The translations under genes were made by a program, and so were the position numbers. This document shows positions 1 to 6,800 of a DNA stretch of 11,768 nucleotides, in pieces (within the stretch, counting starts at the first letter, position 1; each line of letters opens with the position of its first letter). The stretch spans positions 1 through 11,768 of the forward strand of contig SIAL01000067.1 of the NCBI GenBank assembly GCA_009691815.1. Reading direction: 5' to 3'. The notes below the pieces were generated by a model, which searched no databases, was not told the origin of the DNA, and worked only from the letters and a program-made list of their open reading frames with translations. The DNA is from Gemmataceae bacterium. Its GTDB lineage: Bacteria > Planctomycetota > Planctomycetia > Gemmatales > Gemmataceae.

Positions 1-188
1 GATTTCATTTCGGTTCCTATCAAGCGGATGCTTTCTCCAAAGCGTTGGTTCGCGCGATCCACACTTGGCGCACCCAACCCGCGGTTTGGGCCCAATTGAT
101 GAAAACCGCCATGACCTCGGATTGGTCCTGGAGCAAAAGTGCCGATTCCTATCAGGAGCTCTACCGGAAAACAGCCGGCATTCGCTAA
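1..188 (+). CDS. glgA: Glycogen synthase GlgA, C-terminal end (partial)
   Basis: The 5' end lies outside the window. The open frame begins FHFGSYQADAF and ends with ...TSDWSWSKSADSYQELYR...R before TAA at 186–188. This is the characteristic end of GT5 glycogen/starch synthases: a GF.F loop of the nucleotide-sugar-binding Rossmann domain, then helices ending in a (D/M)F/W-SW..A..Y..LY motif (E. coli GlgA has AMDFSW..AAKSYRELY). The family transfers glucose from ADP-glucose (or UDP-glucose) to the non-reducing end of alpha-1,4-glucan in the cytoplasm. Only 61 codons are visible, so catalytic residues cannot be checked. The next gene begins 27 bp downstream on the same strand and is a sugar-1-phosphate uridylyltransferase homologue, which fits a small sugar-nucleotide/glycogen operon. 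The family call is firm; donor specificity cannot be judged. Confidence 0.88.
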   Translation, partial: FHFGSYQADAFSKALVRAIHTWRTQPAVWAQLMKTAMTSDWSWSKSADSYQELYRKTAGIR

Positions 189-215
189 GCCGCAAACGCT
201 TTGACCCAGAGTCCC

Positions 216-1196
216 ATGACACTTCCAAACCCAAAAACGACGAAAAGCCTCGTTGGCATTGACCCGCTTGGCCGCCATTACACCATCATTGTTCCCTCAC
301 GGGCCGATCGCCCTGGTGCCTTTGGAAACTCCATCGATCGCTTGGATTGTCCCTTTTGCCCGGGTAATGAAACCCACACCCCGCCCGCCGTGGCAACCCT
401 TGCCACCTAGGTGGGATCGTGGGCGGCTCGCATAGTTTCCAATCGCTATCCTGCCGTGCAATCCATGGAACAGCCCCTTGCCACCGGGATTTTGGGCATT
501 CACGAGGTGGTGATCGAAACTCCAATCCATGCTTCGGATTGGGCCTATCCAACCAGCAAAAATATAGAAGGCCTTTGGCAACTGATCCTCAAAAGAATCC
601 AAGACCTTCGGGCCATGCCAAAAATTCAAACCCTGGCATGGTTCAAAAACCAAGGAACCCTTGCCGGGGCAAGCTTGGAACATCCCCATTCCCAGATCAT
701 GGGAACTTGCCTAAAAAGCCCGGGGCAAATACGCACCGACCGCAAAGCCGCCAATCATTTTCGTAAGCATGGCATCCCTTGGTTGGCCCAACTATTACAA
801 AGGGAAAAAGCCCATCGCAAAAGGATGGTTTATTGTGGGGAAGGCTTTGCAGCTTTTTGCCCCGAAAGCATTCGATGCCCCTTTGGCCTTTGGATCGTTC
901 CCCAAAAACCACGGGATCCCTTGGCACCAACGGTAAATGAAGCCACATCGTTGGCCCGGGTTTTGGGCCAAACCCTTCAACGGTTTCAAACAGTCCATGG
1001 CAAACATGCCCCGTACAATTTGGTCCTTCATATGCGTATGCCAGGCACCGTCCCGGGCTTTGGTTGGTATGTCGAATTGTTGCCCCGGTTGAGCCAATTC
1101 GCTGGTTGGGAATGGGCCACAGAAACCTTCATTCACCCGGTGCGGCCCGAAGATGCCGCCAAGGCGTACCGTGAAAGGACACCTTTTAACGCATAA
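216..1196 (+). pseudogene. galT: GalT-like galactose-1-phosphate uridylyltransferase, interrupted by in-frame TAG
   Basis: Read through the stop, the frame gives about 326 residues, close to the usual size of the family, which exchanges UMP between UDP-glucose and sugar-1-phosphates. Motifs in order: GRHYTIIVPSRADRP near residues 16–35; zinc ligands C45 and C48 in CPFCPGNETHTPP; GIHEVVIETPIH; AGASLEHPHSQ with zinc-site H156 and the expected nucleophile H158; NLVLH; ELLPRL; a C-terminal HPVRPEDAAKAYRE. An amber TAG at 408–410 (codon 65) splits the frame between CPFC and the ARIVSNRYPAV segment, and a GTG follows it at once (411). Reading frame and conservation are kept on both sides, so this is one nonsense change, not a frameshift. 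It may be a recent pseudogene, a base error, readthrough, or a stop–restart pair. The usual HxH of the second metal site is replaced by G-W-Y. The chosen start is ATG 216; a TTG at 201 is also possible. No strong ribosome site is visible. Confidence 0.8.
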
Positions 1197-1226
1197 CCGA
1201 CGATGCCCCAATTGGGGCGATGTCGG
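1197..1226. terminator. Candidate bidirectional hairpin terminator between convergent genes
   Basis: The hairpin starts right after the galT TAA and lies 8 bp beyond the end of the opposing rhodanese gene. The outer stem is CCGAC (1197–1201) with GTCGG (1222–1226), the inner stem GCCCC (1205–1209) with GGGGC (1214–1218). The loop is AATT, and a GAT/GAT internal bulge can form two G·U pairs in RNA. It is nearly symmetric on both strands, as expected for a shared terminator, but no long U-run follows on either side, so intrinsic termination is inferred, not certain. Confidence 0.55.
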
Positions 1227-1233
1227 GCAAGTT

Positions 1234-1764
1234 TCAACAACAGGTGGAGCGTTGATTCCAGGGCATTTTGGCCAGAATCATTCCCATGCCACAGGTGTCG
1301 GTTATCCCCGCAAACATCAACCCCGCGCCCACAAAACCAGCCAGCCCAAACGCATACGGATGGACCCAAAAGCCCAAAATTACCCCACTTATAACCAGAA
1401 ACCCGGCGGCAATGCGAACTTGCCGTTCAAGTGACATCGCCTTTTTCCCAAGTAGGACCGGCAGACCCGCACTGATCCAACCGCCTGTTCCCCCTTCGAT
1501 GTTAACCGTTTCCAAAAACCCGGCCAGTTTTTCACAAGCCATGCCTCCACGCACACCGGATTGGCAAATGATGTGGATCAAGCCCGCCCCACTGCCAAAC
1601 GCCTTATGAATGACCTCGGGTGTAATGGTTTCCAAAGGTATGTTTATGGCACAGGCAACATGAGCCGCACCAAATTCCGCCGGGGTCCGCACATCCACCA
1701 GACTCACCGCCTGGCCCGACCGGATAAGTGCATCCAATTCTTGGGGAGAAATCGACTTGGCCAT
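1234..1764 (-). CDS. Rhodanese-like sulfurtransferase fused to DUF2892 membrane domain (YgaP type)
   Basis: This is a 176-residue protein. Residues 4–105 form a rhodanese domain: LVDVRTPAEF, then the active-site loop CQSGVRG with catalytic C67 in a CxxxxR arrangement, and a closing GGTGGWISAGLPV. Residues 111–170 are DUF2892, with SLERQVR, two hydrophobic helices (about 118–134 and 138–155) and the family signature FAGITDTCGMGMILAKMPWN. E. coli YgaP has the same architecture and is a membrane-anchored sulfurtransferase with the rhodanese domain in the cytoplasm; the physiological sulfur acceptor is not known from sequence. The start at 1764 is chosen because AGAGGAGG sits five bases before this ATG. 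The longer open frame from 1824 would add 20 residues without homology or a ribosome site. The protein ends in CC, a small oddity. The gene is convergent with galT and is probably a single-gene transcript. Confidence 0.9.
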   Translation of the reverse strand: MAKSISPQELDALIRSGQAVSLVDVRTPAEFGAAHVACAINIPLETITPEVIHKAFGSGAGLIHIICQSGVRGGMACEKLAGFLETVNIEGGTGGWISAGLPVLLGKKAMSLERQVRIAAGFLVISGVILGFWVHPYAFGLAGFVGAGLMFAGITDTCGMGMILAKMPWNQRSTCC

Positions 1765-1769
1765 GGTTG

Positions 1770-1777
1770 CCTCCTCT
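1770..1777 (-). promoter_or_regulatory. Ribosome binding site of the rhodanese gene
   Basis: On the minus strand the sequence reads AGAGGAGG, separated by CAACC from the ATG at 1764. It is the clearest Shine-Dalgarno site next to a start in the window and decides the start of this gene over the in-frame upstream ATG at 1824. Confidence 0.75.
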
Positions 1778-1813
1778 AAAGGGGTTGTTTTACCTAGGCT
1801 GGTGTACGGGATA

Positions 1814-1842
1814 ATTTTATCCATTCCATTTTAAGCAACCAA
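1814..1842 (-). promoter_or_regulatory. Possible sigma-70-type promoter for the rhodanese gene
   Basis: On the minus strand TTGGTT (1842–1837) is followed after 17 bp by TAAAAT (1819–1814). The -10 matches TATAAT at five of six positions, while the -35 matches TTGACA at only three. It would give a leader of roughly 40 nt before the ATG at 1764. Spacing and placement are right, but AT-rich matches like this occur by chance, so confidence is low. Confidence 0.33.
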
Positions 1843-2118
1843 CGCAATTGCAACCAAATCCAATCCCAGCCTCAAGTATAATGTTCAGCCCAAGTGGCTC
1901 AGGTGAAAAGTAAGGGAATGCCAAAGCCCCGTGGTCCAGGGCGGCCCAAATAGGCACCTTTGTGATGACCTTCTCTCCACCCTCAAGATTCCGCAGGTCA
2001 AAACCATGGAGGAGTTGTTCAATGTAGATTTCTCCAAGTTTGTTGCCGACCGCGTACCTAGGCCTCCCTCCTCCATCCCTGCCTTATTCAAGGTCTATGT
2101 CACCAGCGACCATGGAAA
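1843..2118. other. Intergenic stretch with a possible short broken reading frame
   Basis: No recognised gene lies here. An ATG at 1918 preceded by AAGTAAGGGA opens a frame reading MPKPRGPGRPK, then stops at TAG (1951). A different frame continues without stops as NRHLCDDLLSTLKIPQVKTM and onward to a stop at 2153–2155. Joined by a one-base shift these would give a basic N-terminus followed by protein-like text, as in a decayed DNA-binding protein or transposase start. I cannot name a family and the joined product is short (about 65–80 residues). It may simply be non-coding. Confidence 0.25.
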
Positions 2119-2139
2119 TTTAACATGGAGGGACAGGAT
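2119..2139 (+). repeat. Left inverted repeat of the GxxExxY cassette
   Basis: This 21-bp element begins TTTAACATGG and ends GGACAGGAT. Its reverse complement occurs at 2553–2573 with one mismatch in 21 (T for G at the twelfth base), and again at 2631–2651. It lies just before the first recognisable codons of the GxxExxY pseudogene, so the pair brackets it. Confidence 0.75.
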
Positions 2140-2141
2140 AA

Positions 2142-2553
2142 AGAAGATTCGCTAGGAGACTTGAGCAGATCGACCCGAGGGTTGTTGGTTGTGCTTTTGA
2201 GGTAATCCCCGAACTTGGTGTGGGATTTCTTGAGTCCGTTTAGGAACGGGCCATGTTGATCGCACTCGAACAGCAAGGGTTTCAACCCGGGCACCGCATT
2301 CCCTCAGGGTTATGTTTCGAGGGAAATGTGTGGGTGATTTTTTGCCGATCTTTTTGTTGAAAAGGTGGTGCTTGTCGAGCTGAAAGCAGTCAAAGCCATT
2401 GCCCCTGAACACCAAGCACAGACCATCCCCTACCTGAACGCCACCGGGATTGATGTCGGCCTGCTGATTCATTTCGGCAATCCTAAACTCGAATACAAGC
2501 GTTTCAATCGAAACAAAAAATTTAACCCGGTTAGACAGGATGATCAGGTCTAA
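2142..2553 (+). pseudogene. GxxExxY-family (PDDEXK_3) protein, multiply broken
   Basis: Three reading frames joined together give a nearly complete GxxExxY protein of the usual ~125–135 residues. The first frame (about 2160–2300) reads VVGCAFEVIPELGVGFLESV, then TAG at 2241–2243 exactly where the family has the Tyr of ESVYE, then ERAMLIALEQQGFQPG. The second (about 2312–2338) reads VMFRGKCVGDF. The third (2338–2550) reads FADLFVEKVVLVELKAVKAI, then HQAQTIPYLNATGIDVGLLI and a short tail before TAA 2551–2553. The D...ELK pattern is the PDDEXK-like core. Breaks are the amber stop, a shift between 2300 and 2312, and a shift in the T6 run 2338–2343 (seven T would restore the frame). The normal molecular role of the family is not established. 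It is flanked by inverted 21-bp repeats. Three independent lesions make a true pseudogene far more likely than sequencing error. Confidence 0.82.
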
Positions 2554-2573
2554 TCCTGTCCATCCATGTTAAA
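2553..2573 (-). repeat. Right inverted repeat of the GxxExxY cassette
   Basis: This 21-bp element begins ATCCTGTCC and ends CATGTTAAA. It is the reverse complement of 2119–2139 with a single mismatch, and it starts on the last base of the pseudogene's stop codon. Just upstream, GACAGGAT (2534–2541) is a further inverted partner of ATCCTGTC (2553–2560), and TTAGAC (2531–2536) pairs with GTCTAA (2548–2553), so a small cruciform or hairpin could also form here. Confidence 0.75.
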
Positions 2574-2621
2574 CCAAGACATCCCGTTCTAGATGCCACC
2601 AGATGCTCAAAGTTTGATTTT

Positions 2622-2651
2622 ATCCTGTCCATCCTGTCCATCCATGTTAAA
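2622..2651 (-). repeat. Second downstream copy of the 21-bp repeat, with a duplicated 9-mer
   Basis: The element 2631–2651 is identical to 2553–2573 and in the same orientation. It is preceded by an extra tandem copy of its first nine bases, ATCCTGTCC (2622–2630). The unit before it reads TTT, matching the AAA that follows the left repeat, so this outer copy may be the original partner of the left repeat, with the inner one a later duplicate. The 48 bp between the two right copies hold nothing recognised. Confidence 0.7.
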
Positions 2652-3204
2652 CAAGTTCTTCTCATGCCAGGCCCCGACCCCAAATCCCCGGTCGAGCAGA
2701 TCAATCCCCCCTTGCGTTTGCTCGGGTCTGGGGAGGTGAAGGCCTGGGTTCTATTTGATGAGTCGGCTTTTGGCGGCCAACGGCGGCCGCCTGACAAGAT
2801 GCAAAAAACCGTGAATACCATCCGGACACCTAGCTGGAATCGAAAATAGTAGGCACACTCCGTTTGCCGTTCTTGATTTATGCCCCATAAGGTTCGCCTC
2901 CAATAAGGATGATTGCAGACTGTTATTCCTTACGAGCCGGAAGCGGAAGCGACGGACAAATAAGGGATTTAATGAGGCTATAATTAGAAATGGGGACGCG
3001 GACCTGTTTACGACATCGTTGGTCCTAAATGGAGAAGAAAATACCTTCAATCAAACTTGACAAAACAAGATCTCGAAAATGGTTAAAGGCAAACGCCTCA
3101 GCCTTGCAGTACCCGGCCCCGGAAAAGGGTAAATCCGAAAGTCGCCTCATGGCGGCACAGGCCGTGTCGCCTTCGAGAATTTTCAAAAAAAATGTGGACC
3201 TTGG
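2652..3204. other. Intergenic stretch without a recognised gene
   Basis: No supported gene is present. An imperfect inverted repeat runs from CCAGGCC (2667–2673) to GGCCTGG (2741–2747), with an inner CGAGCA/TGCTCG pairing and a loop of about 20 bases. It could be a structured transcript element or a chance palindrome. A 144-codon open frame running 3029–3463 has no ribosome site, no recognisable domain, and its second half is simply a translation of the phased repeat array, so I do not call it a gene. Confidence 0.5.
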
Positions 3205-3210
3205 TCACCA

Positions 3211-3466
3211 TTTCGACAAGCCCCGACACCCAAACACCTTGGCTTTATCACCTTTCGCAAACCGCCTAAAATCGTCGCCGGAATCGACAGGAATCGACAT
3301 CCTTTCGACATGTGTAGACAGCCTATCGACATATAAACGACACCCTGTCGACCTCCAAAAACCCTTGTTTTGGCCGCTTCCGCCAAACCCCAAAAACCGT
3401 CACCGGATCGACCTACTATCGACAGGGGTAGACAGCAGTCGACATCCTATCAACAGGGGGTAACAG
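3211..3466. repeat. Helically phased TCGACA box array, tandemly duplicated
   Basis: Hexamers matching TCGACA at five or six positions start at 3213, 3223; 3284, 3294, 3305, 3315, 3326, 3337, 3348; 3408, 3419, 3429, 3439 and 3450, with a weak extra one near 3461. Seven are exact. Within clusters every step is 10 or 11 bp, one DNA turn, and the bases between boxes vary. Cluster gaps are 61 and 60 bp. The two gap sequences are themselves related (both begin CCAAA.ACC, both contain CAAACC and end CCGGA before the next box), so the block is an imperfect tandem duplication of about 114–124 bp. The mixed 10/11 spacing breaks codon phase, which argues for a DNA-level role such as cooperative protein binding on one face of the helix, an origin-like or partition-like site, or bent/architectural DNA. 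No known iteron or DnaA-box consensus was recognised. Confidence 0.85.
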
Positions 3467-3868
3467 GGTTGAAAACAGAGATTTTGAATGGTTATGGCCG
3501 ACATTTTCTCGCCACCATTCGGCTTGACCAGGCCAACGATTTGTCAAGTGGTAAGAGCCATCCTTGGCCTTCTGTGGGAATGGGTTTTGGAGAGGACCAT
3601 TTCCAGACAGGAAGTCATTTTCACCTCAATATCTATTCGCAAACAACTACAAAATCAGAAGTTACGGCTTAAGTTAATGCCATGAAACTCGGGTGGTTTT
3701 GGATCGGATTCCACGGGGTTACCCCCTTGATGAGAAACTGCTGAAATAGTTGCCCAGAATCGGGTTCTTTGCTTGCCCCGGAGGGGGTCGAGTCGCAAGA
3801 ATATACCTAGTGGGGAAAAAGGTTGCGCAAAGGCGGCCTAACTGTGTTTTGTCAAGGGATGTCCGGTC
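3467..3868. other. Leader region of the large operon, no gene recognised
   Basis: These 402 bp separate the phased box array from the first gene of the operon and should contain its promoter. I could not find a convincing -35/-10 pair. Short palindromes are present: GGGGT-T-ACCCC at 3715–3725, and CTTGC/GCAAG (3772–3776 with 3795–3799) enclosing CCCC/GGGG. AT-rich GAATATACC at 3799–3807 is a possible -10 region but lacks a well-spaced -35. Small open frames here carry no recognisable domain or ribosome site. Confidence 0.4.
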
Positions 3869-6800
3869 ATGGCAAACCGTCTAGCGTGGAGAAGTGTCGG
3901 TTCGCTTTTGACGGTGGTTTCGTTGGTTGTGGCCCTTTCGGTTTCCGGGCTAGCTGGTCAAGTGGTTCCGCAGCCCTTGGGCCAACCTGTTGGACTCCCA
4001 AAGGATCCCAATTTGGATCTGGCGGGGGTGGCCCTGCCCAGAAACAATCGGCTGGAAAGCCAAATTCAAGCCGCCCAAGAATATACCCAAACCAAGAATT
4101 GGCAGGAGACGACTTCGATCCTCCAAAAATTGCTGGAACTGCCCGAGGATGTTTTTGTCCTCCGCGCCCGAACCACTGCCGATGGCAAGCATGCGGAGGT
4201 GATGGTTAGCATTCGCCAAGAAGCGAACCGGATGGTGGCGGCCTTACCCACTGCGGGGAAAGAGTTTTACCAGCTTAACTACGGGGGATTGGCGGCGGGT
4301 TTTCTCAAAGAAGCCAAGGAAAAAGGGAGCCCAGAATTATTGGGCAAGATCCTTCGCATTTACCTTCACACCCAAGCCGGGGCCGAGGCGGCTTTGCTCC
4401 TTGGAACTTATCAGCTCGACCGGGGCAATTATTTTGCCGCCAGCCTCTGTTTTGAGCGCCTGCTAGAACGAAGCGGCATCGAATCCGTCTCCCCGGTGGC
4501 CTTGGCACGGGCCGCTTTGGCGTTTCAACTTTCCGGCGAACCCGGCCAGCGGGACAAGGTCTTTGCCCAGCTTAAACAAAGGGGTTTGCGGGAAGTATCG
4601 GTGATGGGCAACAACCCTATTGCCCTCGAGGATTGGCGCGCCCAGGTTAGCAAAATGACACGGCCCACCGAGGCAGGGGTCAGCGATTGGGCCTTGGTCG
4701 GCGGCAGTCCCAAGCGAACCGCCTCGGCTTCGGGAGGAACGGCCTTTCTTGAGCCTTTGTGGCGAAAAGCCACCACGAAAGAAACCGACTCTAGGGCGCT
4801 TTTAACACAAGTCTATTCGGCCTTGATCGACCGGATGATGCCCCTTGTCCCTGGAATGATTCCCCTTGCGGAAAAAGTCATCGTGGCAGGCAAGCAGATG
4901 GACTTGGTGGTTTACCGAAGTCACTGGGGACTTCATGCGGTCAACCTAAAGACCGGTGAGGTGGAATGGGAATCGCCAAACGAATGGTCGGTGGACGGCA
5001 TGTCCAATCCCAGACGATTGGACATCTCCCGTAGGAAACTCGCGGTTACCGAGTGGATAACCACCTTTCAGAACATGGGCTCGCGGGCCGGTGTTCCCCT
5101 TGAAAACACTACCGTGGGCACGCTTGCCTCGGATGGCCAGCGCGTTTACGCCATCAATGACCTTCAGGTTCCGCCACCCATGACGAATGGGGGCTATGGC
5201 ATGCCCTTTGATAACTCCGGAGGCGGCGGGGGCTTTGGTCGCTATGGCCCCGAGCTTTCCGAGGCGATTCAGTCGAATCGCATCCGGGCATACGACTTGG
5301 CCAATGGCAAACTGAAATGGGAAACCGGCGGCAAGCGGGACGCTGGCCTTTTTCCCGAAGTCCACGGAGGGGGAGCCTCGGGCGTTGGCGAGGGTGCGTT
5401 CGAGATCGACCTTTCGGACAGCCATTTTTTGGGGGTGCCTCTGCCCATTGGGGGGAGGCTTTATGCCCTCAATGAAAAACAGCAGGAAATCCGTCTGCTT
5501 ATGCTTGACCCGGAATCGGGCAGGGTGATCTCGGCCCAAACTCTGGTTACCACCCGAGACCGGATGGTGATGGATACTCTTCGACGGACCATGGCGGCTC
5601 ACTTGGCTTACGGGGATGGCATTTTGGTGTGCCCAACCAATGCCGGGGCGATTCTTGGTGTTGATATGTTGACGGGTAGCCTGGTTTGGTCCTACCTCTA
5701 CCGCGAAGTCCCCGAGGGGACAGCAGAAGAGGGGGACGGCATTGGTCGGCCTGCTAGGCGGCCCCGAGCTCAGTTTGTTCCCGGTATGGGAAACGCCATA
5801 GCCTCGACAACCCCCAACTCCTACTGGCGTTCCGCACCTCCTATGATTGCCGGGGACCGTGTTGTTTTCACCTCTCCCTATGCCAAGTCGCTCATCTGTC
5901 TGGATTTGCGAACGGGTGTGAAGATTTGGTCTCATCAGCGCTCCGATGAAGATTTGTATCTCGGTGGGGTGCATTTGGGAAAGGTAATGGTGGTCGGCAA
6001 GCGATCGGTTCGAGGGATCGACCTCGCCACCGGCCAAACGGCCTGGACCGCCGAGACAGGGAACCCATCGGGATATGGGACGGCAAGCGGCGACCACTTT
6101 TTTGTTCCGCTTCGGGAATCGGCCAAGTCCCGTGACCCCGAGATCTGCACCATTGACATCACCACGGGCAAGGTTTTGGCCCACACCAAGAGCCGCAAAA
6201 AAGAGGTCCCCGGAAACTTGGTGTTTCATGGGGGCGAGGTGATTAGCCAAGGCCCATTGGAGTTATGTGCCTTCCCGCAACTCGCGGTGAAATTGGCCCA
6301 GATCGACGAAAAGATTCGTCTCAATCCGGCCGATCCCGAAGGGTTGGCCGACCGGGGTGAACTGCGCTTGGATAAGGGGGACTTTGCCGGCGCGATCACC
6401 GACTTGGATCAGTCGCTTGTCAACAATCCCCCCGCCGTGGTCCGGGCCAAGGCGAGCGAAAAGCTTTATGAGGCTTTTGCGGAAGCATTTCAGGAGAACT
6501 TTGGCCGTTGGGAATCAAAACTTGGGCGCTTTGAAGAGGTCTGTAAGGTTCCCGGGGATAGCCCGGAAACCAAGGCGGAAGAGCGCAAAAGGCAGGCCAT
6601 TTTCTTGGGGCTGTTGGGTCGTGGTCGCGAGCAACAGGGACGCCTGCTCGATGCGGTCAAAGCCTATGAGTTGTTGTCCGCCGTGGTTGATGCCGGGATG
6701 TATTTCACGCCAAGCGATGATACCCCTTTATCCATATCGGCGGATGCACTTTCAAGGGGCAGGTTGCTGTCCATGTTTTTCTCGGCCAAGCCCAAGGAGA

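Noticed and set aside
411..1196. Treating the galT C-terminal part as an independent gene starting at GTG 411
   Set aside because: The upstream 64 codons in the same frame contain the family's zinc CPFC motif, so it is one interrupted gene. Reinitiation at 411 is kept only as a hypothesis.
1765..1824. N-terminal extension of the rhodanese protein to the ATG at 1824
   Set aside because: The internal ATG at 1764 has a near-perfect ribosome site, and the extension would overlap the proposed promoter and shows no rhodanese homology.
3029..3463. 144-codon open frame covering the phased box region
   Set aside because: No ribosome site or domain. Its second half is a translation of the TCGACA array (IDILST, VDSLST and similar), and box spacing of 10/11 bp is out of codon phase, so a DNA-level element explains it better.
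3211..3466. CRISPR array
   Set aside because: Repeats are only six bases with 4–5-base gaps and two ~55-bp related spacers; no 23–40-bp repeat with uniform unique spacers.
3488..3685. 65-codon open frame upstream of the large operon
   Set aside because: Protein-like in parts but no family recognised, no ribosome site, and short; chance open frame in a leader region cannot be excluded.
3795..3830. Promoter for the large operon around GAATATACC
   Set aside because: No -35 element at a 16–18 bp distance; candidate TTG hexamers are 20 or more bp away.
4946..6250. Long open frame of 434 codons on the minus strand inside the propeller gene
   Set aside because: It lies antisense to a well-supported coding frame, has no recognisable domain or ribosome site, and reads as low-complexity Pro/Arg/Gly/His text typical of the shadow of a GC-rich gene.
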